Shown one piece after another: positions 39,639-49,230 of a stretch of DNA of 64,000 nt. The notes under the pieces were generated by a model. That model was not told the origin of the DNA. It did not search any database and saw only the letters and a program-made list of their open reading frames with translations. This DNA comes from Aedoeadaptatus nemausensis (GTDB lineage Bacteria; Bacillota; Clostridia; Tissierellales; Peptoniphilaceae): NCBI RefSeq assembly GCF_903819165.1, contig NZ_CAIJCS010000019.1, positions 124,001-188,000 on the forward strand, read 5' to 3'. The position numbers and the translations under genes are program-made. How positions within the stretch are numbered: position 1 is the stretch's first letter; each line of letters begins with the position of its first letter.

Positions 39639-40770
39639 TTCCCAACTCCTTTGCAAGCTCCTTCAATGCCGATGCGGCGCTCTCGATTTCCTCTTCCGTC
39701 GTAAAATAGGAAAGGGAAAGGCGAACGGCTCCCTGGGTTTTCGTACCCATGGCCTCGTGCATTAAAGGTGCACAGTGGGCACCGGTGCGGGTCAAAATGC
39801 CGTAGCGGCGCTCTAAAAGCTCGCCTACCTTAGACGAAGATACTCCCTTTATATTCACACTTAAGACGGCGGTCTTCTTTCTTAAATCTTTCGAGCCGTA
39901 AAGGATAAGATTCGGAGTATCTTTCAGGCTGTTCATCAGCTTAGAGAGAAGTTCCATTTCGTTTGCGTGAATTTTTTCAACGGTTTCCCGCTGAATAAAT
40001 GTCAGAGCTCCGTGCAGTCCGGCGATGCCGTGGCCGTTTTGGGTCCCTGCCTCCAGTCGCGTGGGCATGGCTTTCGGGTGCTCGTGATTGTAAGAATCTA
40101 CTCCGCTCCCTCCCACTTTTAAGGGCTCTACCTCCACCCCCGGTGCCACATAAAGTCCTCCGGTGCCCTGAGGCCCCATAAGGGATTTGTGCCCCGTAAA
40201 GGCGAGAATGTCGATCCTCGCTTTTTGAACGTCGATAGGGTATGCCCCCGCCGTTTGCGAACCGTCGACGATAAACATGAGATCGTGGGACTTGCAAAAG
40301 GCGCCTACTTTCTCCAGGTCTAAAACATTTCCCGTTACATTGGAGGCGTGGTTAACCACCACGGCCTTCGTGTTTTCCTTGAGGCATTCCTCGAGACGGG
40401 AAAGGTCGACGACTTGGGTCCCATCTACGGGTAGGAAATCCAACCCACAGCCGATTCGGTAAAGGGGACGCAGGACAGAGTTATGCTCCGTTACCGTCGT
40501 GATGACGTGGTCCGCTTCGGTAAGCGTGCCGAAAAGGGCGGTGTTCAGTGCCTCCGTGGCATTTAAGGCAAATGCGATGCATTTGGCACCTTCCCCGCGA
40601 AAAAGCTCGGAAAGCATTTGACGCGTCCGATACTCTATTCGCGCCGCCTCGAGAGCACCGGCTCCCGTTCCCCGCCCGGCATTGCCGAGATGGGATAGGG
40701 CCTCTACCATGGCATCCACGACTTCGTCGGGCTTGTGCATGGTGGTGGCCCCGTTATCTAAATAAATCAC
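39631..40770 (-). CDS. Cysteine desulfurase-family class V aminotransferase
   Basis: 379 aa. PLP Lys in AFTGHKSLMGPQG; opening YLDNGATT.HKP and the tail RTGAHCAPLMHEAMGT carrying the likely persulfide Cys. It belongs to the group often found with DUF3343 in selenium/sulfur-linked clusters. First gene of a four-gene operon ending in the iron-sulfur reductase, so it may supply sulfur or selenium for that enzyme (inference). Confidence 0.87.
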   Translation of the reverse strand: MIYLDNGATTMHKPDEVVDAMVEALSHLGNAGRGTGAGALEAARIEYRTRQMLSELFRGEGAKCIAFALNATEALNTALFGTLTEADHVITTVTEHNSVLRPLYRIGCGLDFLPVDGTQVVDLSRLEECLKENTKAVVVNHASNVTGNVLDLEKVGAFCKSHDLMFIVDGSQTAGAYPIDVQKARIDILAFTGHKSLMGPQGTGGLYVAPGVEVEPLKVGGSGVDSYNHEHPKAMPTRLEAGTQNGHGIAGLHGALTFIQRETVEKIHANEMELLSKLMNSLKDTPNLILYGSKDLRKKTAVLSVNIKGVSSSKVGELLERRYGILTRTGAHCAPLMHEAMGTKTQGAVRLSLSYFTTEEEIESAASALKELAKELGNE

Positions 40771-40817
40771 CGGATCCCTCCTTTCGAATCTAGTTCCAAT
40801 ATATCAAATTCAAGGCA

Positions 40818-40823
40818 ATTATA
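40818..40823 (-). promoter_or_regulatory. Promoter (-10) of the cysteine desulfurase operon
   Basis: TGCTATAAT on the minus strand (extended -10 at 40823-40818), about 50 bases before the ATG; -35 weak. GGAGG SD precedes the gene. Confidence 0.55.
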
Positions 40824-40893
40824 GCACGGAATCTTGATGTATTTGAAAATTCTATACGATCTTGCTTTTTATGATTTTATCTATACTTCCCAT

Positions 40894-40920
40894 TAAAAAA
40901 ACTCCCCCGCAGGAGAGTTT
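40894..40920 (-). terminator. Terminator after the vWA gene (minus strand, at its stop)
   Basis: AAACTCTCC and GGGGGAGTTT with a short loop and TTTTTTT, starting at the vWA stop codon. Confidence 0.75.
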
Positions 40921-42644
40921 TATTGTAAGCGGTCCACGACGCTTTTTAAATATTTCCCGACGACGACGGAGAAGCGATTTAAATCTTTGATCCGCACAAA
41001 GTCCGTGCCGAAGATTAGCCGCTCCTGATCCAGTTCGTCATCTTCGCCTGTAAAGACGCCGAGGACGGCTTTTTGTTTCAGTTTGCCTTGTAATACTTCC
41101 GCCGCCGTATCGTATACGGCCTCGTCTCCTTCGTAATCCACCACATCCCCTTTATTGGCGTCCAGGCCGATGGAGAGGAGATCGTTGGGCATGCCGTCGG
41201 ATAGGACGATAAGCACTTGGGTGTCCGCGTCGATGGCATCCATGGTTTCGAAGACGTAGCGAAGGGCGAAGCCGTCCCGATTGGAACCGCTGGCTTTGTA
41301 ATTGAAAATCTCCCGATTCTCTTTCCGCTCGTCTTTGTAATCGCGGAAGATGCGAATGATTTGGTAATTAAACAGATTGCAAAAACCCATGACCCGCGTA
41401 GGGATGCGAAGTGCCGTCAGGGCTTCGACGATTAAAAATCCTTGTATGGCCACAGATTCCTGGCGATCCTGTTGGGAGCCGCTCATATCCAAGAGGATGT
41501 CCACGGCGAAGGAGTTTTCTTCTTCGAAGTGATTTTTTTTAAAGATACGATCGTCGTTTAAGACCATGTGCCGCCAAAGAAGGCTCGTATCGATGGCACC
41601 GTTGGCCGAGCGAATGGGCGCCTCCGAGGAATCGTCCAGCAGGTTTTTCCTGAGGATCTCACGAAGTTCGAAGATAGAACGCTCATAGAGATGGCGATCT
41701 TTTTCGTAAACTTCTTCCGTCTCTCTGCGCTGTGCCATGATCTGATCTTCGAAAAAGCGAGCACCCATGTCGTTTTCAAATTGCCCTCGGGTGACGTGAA
41801 GGTGCATGCCCTTGTGCAGTCCCGTGGCGATTTTGTTTTCCAAAGCGCGAATTTGCCCGGGCGCGCCCACTTCTAAGCCGAAGTGTTTCCGCACCCGGTC
41901 CTGAGTTTTTGTTTCCGAATCGCTTTTTACCCGAGAAAGGGTGGCGTCGCTTTCCACCGCTTTCGACGTATCCCGAATGACGCCGGAAAACTCCGCCGAC
42001 TCGATGACTTCTGTCGCCGCGTCCTCTATCTTAGGCTTCATTTCCACAATGCTCCGAGGCTTTTTCTTGGGCGGCTCTTTATATTCCTCTTTAGGTTCAT
42101 CGGGCTCGCTTATTTTTTCCTCCACCTCGAAGGTGAGGGTCGGGTTTACGTGGAAATGTTCTCTCCAAATGGCGGAGAGGGTTTTATAAAACTCCCCTTC
42201 CGATTTTATTTCGCTTCCCTTTAAGAGTTTGCGCATCAAGGGCTCGAGGAAAGTGCCCGCCGTCATGGGTTTCCGAATCCTATGGGCGGCGTATTGCATT
42301 TCGATTTCTTCGGCGAGATCTCTCTTATTTTGAAACTCCAGAGCTCTGAAGCGATCCCGATAAATCCTCTGCTCCTTCGCCGCTACGCCGGGGCGCTCTT
42401 TAAATAAAGCATCCTTCGTGTATTCCAAAGCGAGGATCTTCGCCACGGCTCGCATATCTTTTCCGTTGCTCTGTTTGTCCGCATTTTTCGCCACGAAATT
42501 CGCCAGGCGATTTTTCGGAAAGGCTCTGTCAATCATGGCCTGTTCTGCTGCGGCAAAGCCGTTGCCCTTGCCGTGGTAGCGTCTTTGGTAATTGCCCCCT
42601 ACGGTCCAATAAATATTCTGGCGACGTTTATCGGAAAGTTTCAT
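40920..42644 (-). CDS. vWA-domain protein (NorD/CobT-like partner of MoxR ATPase)
   Basis: 574 aa. N-terminal helical, charged part (1-370) and a C-terminal vWA domain with MIDAS motif DILLDMSGSQQ and later LIVLSDGMPND. Pairs with the MoxR-type ATPase overlapping upstream by 4 bases. Such pairs act as chaperone machines that activate or insert metals into enzymes; target unknown here. Confidence 0.82.
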   Translation of the reverse strand: MKLSDKRRQNIYWTVGGNYQRRYHGKGNGFAAAEQAMIDRAFPKNRLANFVAKNADKQSNGKDMRAVAKILALEYTKDALFKERPGVAAKEQRIYRDRFRALEFQNKRDLAEEIEMQYAAHRIRKPMTAGTFLEPLMRKLLKGSEIKSEGEFYKTLSAIWREHFHVNPTLTFEVEEKISEPDEPKEEYKEPPKKKPRSIVEMKPKIEDAATEVIESAEFSGVIRDTSKAVESDATLSRVKSDSETKTQDRVRKHFGLEVGAPGQIRALENKIATGLHKGMHLHVTRGQFENDMGARFFEDQIMAQRRETEEVYEKDRHLYERSIFELREILRKNLLDDSSEAPIRSANGAIDTSLLWRHMVLNDDRIFKKNHFEEENSFAVDILLDMSGSQQDRQESVAIQGFLIVEALTALRIPTRVMGFCNLFNYQIIRIFRDYKDERKENREIFNYKASGSNRDGFALRYVFETMDAIDADTQVLIVLSDGMPNDLLSIGLDANKGDVVDYEGDEAVYDTAAEVLQGKLKQKAVLGVFTGEDDELDQERLIFGTDFVRIKDLNRFSVVVGKYLKSVVDRLQ

Positions 42645-43564
42645 CGAAACAACTGCTCTTTCGTCATATCGTCGGAGAATAAGGTGTCGATTACATCTTC
42701 CACCACTTCTTTTTCAAAGCGATCGAAGGATTTATTCACGATGCCCATGGTAAGGGCGGGCTTTACATCCAGTCCTCTCTCAATCATGGTAAGGGCGCCG
42801 AAGAGCCCCCGCATATCCACGGCCTTGGAAGAAATTTCCCCTTCCAGACTCTTGTTTTGAAGATCGGTAAAGAGGCGGGCGAAGAGAATCATACCCTCTT
42901 CATTAAGCTGAGTTTCTTCCCGCAAAATTTGTTTGAGTCCTTCCCCTTCCAAAATGGGCATATCGATGACCATAAAGCGGCTGATCAGCGCCTCGTTTAA
43001 TTCCCGGGTACCCATGTAACCGTAGTTCATGGTGCCGATAAAGCGGGTAGCGTCATCCAGGGGAATGCGGTCGTAGCCGGAGACGTCGATCATGCGGCGA
43101 AAGTCCAGAGCCGAGTGGACCACGGAGAGAGATTCGTTTTTCGCCATGTTAATCTCATCGAATACGGCGAATCCCCCTTCTTCCGCCGCCAAGGTAACCG
43201 GCCCTTTTTTTAGTACGACTTCCCCGCCCTTAAAGGTGTCCACGCCGATTAAAGAACCACTGTCCACATTAACGTTTAAGGACATATTCCACATGGGGCG
43301 ATTAAATAATTGGGCGAGGTTTTCGGAGAACACGTTTTTCCCCGTAGCTTTCGGCCCGGAAAGGAGAATGTGATAGCCGGATAGAATAGCGTAAATGGCT
43401 TTCTCCCAAATGGTCTTGCCGTAATAGCGGTAGATGGATTCGGGGATTCTGTCTTCATATTTCGGATCCACCGGGTGATTTCTTACAAACTCTTCCACCT
43501 CGTCGAGTAATTTCTGATCGATACCTTGTTTTTGTAAAAATGTAATTAATTCTTCTCTCTTCAT
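42641..43564 (-). CDS. MoxR/NorQ-type AAA+ ATPase
   Basis: 307 aa. Walker A LSGPKATGKNVFSENLA, Walker B FAVFDEINMA, sensor FIGTMNYGYMG and arginine-finger region NEALISRFMVIDMP. It works with the adjacent vWA protein. Follows murJ by 28 bases in a long leftward operon, so it may share envelope-linked expression. Confidence 0.88.
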   Translation of the reverse strand: MKREELITFLQKQGIDQKLLDEVEEFVRNHPVDPKYEDRIPESIYRYYGKTIWEKAIYAILSGYHILLSGPKATGKNVFSENLAQLFNRPMWNMSLNVNVDSGSLIGVDTFKGGEVVLKKGPVTLAAEEGGFAVFDEINMAKNESLSVVHSALDFRRMIDVSGYDRIPLDDATRFIGTMNYGYMGTRELNEALISRFMVIDMPILEGEGLKQILREETQLNEEGMILFARLFTDLQNKSLEGEISSKAVDMRGLFGALTMIERGLDVKPALTMGIVNKSFDRFEKEVVEDVIDTLFSDDMTKEQLFR

Positions 43565-43592
43565 ATTTTCCTTTCTCCAATCCCGAGATGAT

Positions 43593-45107
43593 CTATGAAT
43601 TTTTCTTTTTCGTTAAAAAGCTTTTAACAGCTTCTAATTCTTTAAAACCCATGGCGATGGCCAGGAGTGCGTACACACCTGCACCGACCACGATGGCTAT
43701 AATCAAACTTAAATTAGGGGAGATATAATTCATTAAAAAACCCTCGGTCAATTTGGCGACGATCCCCATGGCAATGGAAGCCGATAGGATCTTCGCCATA
43801 TTTTTTCCGTATTCTCTAAGGCCCAGAGTCCCCATGGATTTTTTTAAATGAAGGAGCATGCCCATGCCCCCGACCCAAAGAGCCACGAGAGTTCCCATGG
43901 CCAGTCCCCTGAGACCGAATATTTTTCCTAAAATAATATTCAAAAAGATATTTAACACCACCATGTATACCGAGTTCACCACGGGCACGGTGGCCATTTT
44001 TTTACTGTAAAAGATGCGAATGCCGATTTCTCTAATGCCGATAGCTAAAAAGCCCAGTCCGTAAAAGAGGAGGACTTTCCCCGTTACCGCCACATCTTCC
44101 GCAGAAAAAGCGCCTCCTTGAAATAGGAGCCTGACGATTTCTTCGTGAAAGGCCACAACGCCTACAGTGGCAGGCAAAACCAATGCCGCCATCAAAGAAA
44201 GGCTTCTGCCGAAGACGTGGGCCAATTCATCCGTTGCCTCTTCTTCTACGAGCTTCGCCATTTGAGGATAGATGACGGTAATTATACTCGTCACCACAAT
44301 ACCCGTTACGAAGCCTTGAATTTTCGTGGCGTAGTTTATGACGGGAACGCCTGTCGCAGCAATGGAAGAGGCCAGGGATTTGCTCACGATATTATTGAGC
44401 TCCAAGACCGATGTGGATATAAAGATCGGCAAAATTAAAATAAGCAGCTTTTTAAGGCCTGTCTTCTCTTTATAACCTTTTAAGCGGAAGTGAAAACCGC
44501 TTTTTTTAATATAAGGCAAAAAGAATATATATTGAAAGGTAAAGGCGAAGAGAATGCCGATTCCCAATAGGGTGAGATCTCCAGCTCTTCCAAGGAACAT
44601 AGCGAGAATTAAAATGGAATTCATCACCACGGAGTGGAAGATGGACACAATAAAGTGATTGTGGATCTGGAGATAGGCTTTGAAAATAGAAAACACCGCC
44701 ATGGCGACGATGCTTAATGAGGTCAACCGCGTAACGTATACCGTGCGCTCGAAGAGAGAACCTTGAAAGCCTCTTGCGAGAAGACGCACCAGTTGAGGGG
44801 CGAAGATAATGGTCAAGAAACTTAAAATAAGAGCGGCAACGGCCAAAATAACCGTCAGTTGCGAGGTAAAGCCGTCGGCTTCCTCTCGCCCTTTCTCGTG
44901 GTGTATTTCCGTGTAAATGGGAATAAAGCCTCCGGCGAGGGAGCCCGAAATTAAATTGCTCACCAACATGGGGAGGGTAAAGGCGATGAGGAATATATTC
45001 GCAATGTCCGACGTACCAAAAAAATGGGCTAGGGCTTTCTCCCTAGCCAATCCAAAAAACTTCGTGCCCACGGTAATGATCATGAGCAGAATAGATGTTT
45101 TTTGCAT
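43593..45107 (-). CDS. murJ: Lipid II flippase MurJ (MviN family)
   Basis: 504 aa from ATG 45107 (GTAGG upstream). About 14 membrane helices; family motifs GLAREKALAHFFG near the N-terminus and a conserved first-helix Arg. Flips lipid II for peptidoglycan synthesis. It overlaps no gene but starts at the end of the polysaccharide deacetylase gene, consistent with one operon. Confidence 0.9.
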   Translation of the reverse strand: MQKTSILLMIITVGTKFFGLAREKALAHFFGTSDIANIFLIAFTLPMLVSNLISGSLAGGFIPIYTEIHHEKGREEADGFTSQLTVILAVAALILSFLTIIFAPQLVRLLARGFQGSLFERTVYVTRLTSLSIVAMAVFSIFKAYLQIHNHFIVSIFHSVVMNSILILAMFLGRAGDLTLLGIGILFAFTFQYIFFLPYIKKSGFHFRLKGYKEKTGLKKLLILILPIFISTSVLELNNIVSKSLASSIAATGVPVINYATKIQGFVTGIVVTSIITVIYPQMAKLVEEEATDELAHVFGRSLSLMAALVLPATVGVVAFHEEIVRLLFQGGAFSAEDVAVTGKVLLFYGLGFLAIGIREIGIRIFYSKKMATVPVVNSVYMVVLNIFLNIILGKIFGLRGLAMGTLVALWVGGMGMLLHLKKSMGTLGLREYGKNMAKILSASIAMGIVAKLTEGFLMNYISPNLSLIIAIVVGAGVYALLAIAMGFKELEAVKSFLTKKKNS

Positions 45108-45113
45108 ATGCAC

Positions 45114-46136
45114 CTACTTTAAAATTCCGAATTCGTAGCCTTCGTCTCGCAAGTGATCGATGATCTCTCCAAGAGCATTGGCGGTCAATTGTTTGTTCTC
45201 CGCATCGTGCATTAAGACTACCATTATGGACTGATCTTCATTGGATTTAATAGACTTGTTTAAGAAGTCCACGAGTCCTGCTTCCGTAGTGGGTCGGCGA
45301 CTGGCCGGCTCCGCATCGCCGCTTAAGGAATTCCAGTCGATCCATGATACGCCCATATTCTTCAGCTTTTGGTCCGCAGGTTCCAAGCCCTTCCAACTCA
45401 TATGTCCCCCCGGATAACGCCAGACGCCGGAATGAAAATCTTTTCCGAGAACTTTTTGAAGGGCTGCCTGAGAGTCCATCGCTTCTTTTTCGACGCGGGC
45501 GGGATCCGCTACGCGACCGGGATAGAGTTTGTGATAGTCGTGGGTGCTGGAGTGCATGGCGATGCTGTGGCCTTCCGAAAGCTCGCGCATTAAGACATCT
45601 CTCGTCTTTTCCGATACGAGTTTTCCCACGACAAAGAAAGTGGCATGGGCATTTTTATCGCGCAATGTGTCCAAAATTTGAGGTGTGATCTTATGATTGG
45701 GGCCGTCGTCGAAGGTTAAAAAGGCGATTTTCTTCGAGCCCGTGTAATCCATCTTGCCTTCGATAATATCGGAGATATCGGCGGCAGAATAAGCGTAATC
45801 TTTCGCGCGGGTAATGTGATTTTCCCCTTTCGCCAAGCGAATGGCGATGCGATCGTTAATAATATTATTCCGTAAATTGCCTATCTCCTCCGGGGTATAG
45901 GCTTTTTTATCGTCTAAAGCGTCTAAATTATTTAAGACAAACCATTCCGCCTGATCTCCGTAGGCGTAGGCGGTATTTCCTCCGCCTCCCATGCCTTTTA
46001 ATTTTTGAATGGTAAACACTCCGAGAGCTAAGATCACGACGACCAGGGCCAAGCCTCTGATTCGCGCCTTTCTGCGGCGGGCTTTAATACGCGCTCTTCT
46101 CTCTCGTCTCTCTTTATCCATGGCTTCTCGATCCAT
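45114..46136 (-). CDS. Membrane-anchored polysaccharide deacetylase
   Basis: 340 aa from ATG 46136 (AAGGAGG upstream). Very basic N-terminus (residues 1-25, RRERRARIKARRRK), one membrane helix (about 27-45), and a NodB domain with LTFDDGPNH, SIAMHSSTHDYH and WRYPGGHMSW. Likely N-deacetylates peptidoglycan sugars outside the cell, which protects against lysozyme. Confidence 0.87.
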   Translation of the reverse strand: MDREAMDKERRERRARIKARRRKARIRGLALVVVILALGVFTIQKLKGMGGGGNTAYAYGDQAEWFVLNNLDALDDKKAYTPEEIGNLRNNIINDRIAIRLAKGENHITRAKDYAYSAADISDIIEGKMDYTGSKKIAFLTFDDGPNHKITPQILDTLRDKNAHATFFVVGKLVSEKTRDVLMRELSEGHSIAMHSSTHDYHKLYPGRVADPARVEKEAMDSQAALQKVLGKDFHSGVWRYPGGHMSWKGLEPADQKLKNMGVSWIDWNSLSGDAEPASRRPTTEAGLVDFLNKSIKSNEDQSIMVVLMHDAENKQLTANALGEIIDHLRDEGYEFGILK

Positions 46137-46146
46137 TTTATCCTCC

Positions 46147-47535
46147 TTATGGGTGGACTGTAATACACTGGGCGATTTTCCTGCCCTCGGCGTAAACATA
46201 GCCTCTTAAACTGTTTCCGTTCCAAAACCAATCGATGCGACGTTCCCGTATCGTCGGTTCTATATTGATTAAATCTAAAAATTGCAAAGTGTCGCCCTTC
46301 GTATCTAAAAGCTGCACCTTATTTCCCTGACCGATGGCCACGTAGCGATCGCCCACGAGGCGAAGGCTGTGTTCATTCGAACGATCGTAGGTCAGAGTAA
46401 AGGCGATTTTTCGACTTTCTAAATCATATATTTTAACGAGTCCTCTTTCTTCGTCGTCGACGAGGAGATAGGAATCGCTCAAAATATAGCGGGATACATT
46501 TCCCTCGGGCAGGAGCCAACCCCCGTCGTCCTCATGAACGGACAAAAAGCCGTCGCTCTTATAAGCTACGCGGCCCGAGGATACGCTGAAGTCATCGACC
46601 GCCCGATTTAAAATGCGGGCCAAGTCCTTGCCGTCGCCGTCGAATCGGTAAATCCCGTCTGCCGTCCGGAAATAAAAATAATCGCCGTCGAGCTTGACGT
46701 CTTTCGCTTTTCGCATACTGTAGGGAATTCCATATTTTTTGACACTTCCCTTTTCCATATTATACCGATAGACACTGAATTTATCCATGGCTACCGCAGA
46801 CTTCGTTTCCCGATCGTAATCGCAAGGCTCTTCCAGAAAAAGGTTTCGGTGGTATTGAAGTTGCCCGTCATTTAAAATACTGAAAAAAGATCCCATGGCT
46901 CCCGGTACTTTTTCGCCCCAGCCTATAAGGTCTTCTCCGCTTAAATCCAAAAGCTTCCCATTCATTCTCCCATCCACATAGGGAGAGAGGCTGTCCACCT
47001 CGATCAGGCGCAGGGGAACGATCTTGTGTTTCTTCGCCGGCGGCGTCACGAGTACGCTCGCATCGGACGGGCTGAAGTTTACCATATAGCCCATCTCTTC
47101 CAGCAAAAAGCGAAGGGGCACATAGAGAATGTTGTCGCAGTATGTGGGATAAAGGTCGATGGCCCGCCTCTCCGACTGTTTAATATACGCCGGTCGGTCC
47201 AGGCCCATTTGGATCCGGTTTATTTTATTTACGGTAAGAATCTTCTGCTCTTCGTCGTAAGTGATTTTATCCTTCCCTACGATGGATTGAAGATCTTCCA
47301 ATGCGATCATATAGCCTCCGGCTGCTTTCCGCGGCGGATGCTTTAAATAGGCCGTGCCCGTCCCTTTTTTCGGAGAAAGGTAAAGTTCTACGGAAAAATT
47401 CCACAAGGGCTCCGACAGTTCCAAGGGCCTTTCGTCTATGCCCTCGAAGTAGGATTCTCCGGTGTCCGCAGGGAGGGCCGCCGTCGAAAACAAAAAGGCC
47501 AACAGACAGACGGCGATTAAAAGTTTTCTTCTCAT
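46147..47535 (-). CDS. Secreted protein with copper-amine-oxidase N-terminal-like domain and beta-propeller-like part
   Basis: 462 aa. Signal peptide (about 1-25), CuAO-N-like cell-wall domain (about 60-165; LYPTYCDNILYVPLRFLLEEMGYMV), then a region of repeated strands with YDL/FRF motifs (about 170-460) like DUF5050 propellers. Probably wall-associated. Lies in the deacetylase-murJ operon. Confidence 0.78.
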   Translation of the reverse strand: MRRKLLIAVCLLAFLFSTAALPADTGESYFEGIDERPLELSEPLWNFSVELYLSPKKGTGTAYLKHPPRKAAGGYMIALEDLQSIVGKDKITYDEEQKILTVNKINRIQMGLDRPAYIKQSERRAIDLYPTYCDNILYVPLRFLLEEMGYMVNFSPSDASVLVTPPAKKHKIVPLRLIEVDSLSPYVDGRMNGKLLDLSGEDLIGWGEKVPGAMGSFFSILNDGQLQYHRNLFLEEPCDYDRETKSAVAMDKFSVYRYNMEKGSVKKYGIPYSMRKAKDVKLDGDYFYFRTADGIYRFDGDGKDLARILNRAVDDFSVSSGRVAYKSDGFLSVHEDDGGWLLPEGNVSRYILSDSYLLVDDEERGLVKIYDLESRKIAFTLTYDRSNEHSLRLVGDRYVAIGQGNKVQLLDTKGDTLQFLDLINIEPTIRERRIDWFWNGNSLRGYVYAEGRKIAQCITVHP

Positions 47536-47568
47536 GGCCTCCCCCTTTCTCCCCATAAATTTGTCTTT

Positions 47569-49230
47569 CTACTGTTCAAAAAGAGGCACCACATTGTCTT
47601 TTTCCATGGCGCCGATCCGCCGGAAGACGGCTTCGCCGACGGGCGTCAGATCTACATGGTATCGGCCGTCATAAAGCAGGCGATAAAGCTTCAGTTCCTG
47701 GCCTAATTGTACTGCCAGACCTTCTATGCGGCTCTTTTTGTCTACAGGTTGAGGGATCTTCATAAGGGAACTTAAAAAGTTCTCCTCCTCCAGTTTTGTC
47801 CACACTTCGCCGACTCGCCACTCTTTAAAATAGGGGGCTTCTTTTTCAAGATCGGGATGAAGGAGCGTACTGAGCCAGAGGGAAAGTTTTTCGTGAGGGG
47901 AAAGTTCCAGGTAGCGCTCCATTTGCGTCGTATGGACGTAGCGTCCCCCGTCTCGAACGATGAACCCCTTGAGCTCTGCAAAGGCGCGGTAAAACACGAG
48001 CTCCGGATAGCTCCCTTCCCGTATATAACGATTTTTCGGCGATATTTTGACGCCGATTAAGGGAAATATCTTGTCCAGTGAATCCCGATTGAGTGCGCCG
48101 GTTTGGGTTGCTTCCATAGAATATTCGACAAAACATTCCAAATAACGGTCGTATTGAGCGATCCACGAAATATAATCCTCCGGCGTGGCGCTTAAAGCCC
48201 GGTCGAATTCAGCGGAGCGGTAAAAACCGTGAACCGTATTCTCCAGATGAGCCTTCAGGCTTAAAACTTGATTCTGAGCTTTCATTACCGAGCGATAAGC
48301 GTCCCTGTCCGTTCCCGCCTTCGTCCATATTCTTAAATAATCCAGTACCCTTAAAAGCTGACCGTCGCTTGAAAAGATGCCTTCCTCGGCGGCCTTTTCT
48401 ATAAGGGAGAAGTATTCCGTAAAATCGTCATCTTCCATAGATTGCCCACTCTGTAAATAGAGGCGATCTTCCATCCATTCCAGCACGTGAATATCTTCAA
48501 CCGCTTCTTCCCGGGTGATCCCCAAGCGGGCCACAAGACTCAGGAGATCCTCCCCTTCGTCCTCTTCTCCGTCGACCCAACCGTAATAAAGCTCTTCGCT
48601 TTGGTCTTCCCGCGATTGCTCGATTCCCAATGCATAGAGAAACAATAAATCGGGATTGCCGTCTTTTAAGCTTTTGACATAGCCCTCCGGATCCTGAGTC
48701 AAAAGAGGCTGGAGATTCATCATGGCCTTGATCTTGCCCATAAAACGTTCTTCTAAATCCTCCGGTACCATATTGGCGATGTGAAAGGCAAAGTGTCCGC
48801 TTTCTGTGTGGAGGATGCGTCCGAAAAACAAACTCCCTTCCTTTAAGACCTTTGTCCCATCGGTTTTATGAATCACCACCGCCGGTTCTTCGATGGCGAT
48901 GTTTTGAATGTAAATCCCCTTTTCCGCCACGTGATTTACACGGTAAATGGAAAGGTAGGAATCGAAGAAGGGCTCCAGATAATATTCCACGCTCCGTACT
49001 TTGTGGAGGTGGCGCCAAAATTGGTGCATTAAGTCTCGCGTAGTCTCCCTGTTTTCAAGGGTGTCGAACATAAGCCAGCTGGCCATATCGAAATCGGACA
49101 CGGTTTCGCGAATGGGCTCGTAAAGCATATCGTCGTCGAACAGATCGTCCATGGATATGCTATAGCGGGCAGAATCGACGATGGTTTCAAAATCGGCCAA
49201 GGTCTTGATCCAGCTGTTTTCATTAGACAT
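47569..49230 (-). CDS. Large soluble protein of unknown function
   Basis: 553 aa, mostly helical, acidic in the middle (DGEEDEGEDLL), no signal peptide or membrane helix, no domain I recognise. It overlaps the FUSC-type gene by 8 bases at its start and lies in an envelope operon. A role tied to the neighbouring wall proteins is only a guess. Confidence 0.65.
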   Translation of the reverse strand: MSNENSWIKTLADFETIVDSARYSISMDDLFDDDMLYEPIRETVSDFDMASWLMFDTLENRETTRDLMHQFWRHLHKVRSVEYYLEPFFDSYLSIYRVNHVAEKGIYIQNIAIEEPAVVIHKTDGTKVLKEGSLFFGRILHTESGHFAFHIANMVPEDLEERFMGKIKAMMNLQPLLTQDPEGYVKSLKDGNPDLLFLYALGIEQSREDQSEELYYGWVDGEEDEGEDLLSLVARLGITREEAVEDIHVLEWMEDRLYLQSGQSMEDDDFTEYFSLIEKAAEEGIFSSDGQLLRVLDYLRIWTKAGTDRDAYRSVMKAQNQVLSLKAHLENTVHGFYRSAEFDRALSATPEDYISWIAQYDRYLECFVEYSMEATQTGALNRDSLDKIFPLIGVKISPKNRYIREGSYPELVFYRAFAELKGFIVRDGGRYVHTTQMERYLELSPHEKLSLWLSTLLHPDLEKEAPYFKEWRVGEVWTKLEEENFLSSLMKIPQPVDKKSRIEGLAVQLGQELKLYRLLYDGRYHVDLTPVGEAVFRRIGAMEKDNVVPLFEQ

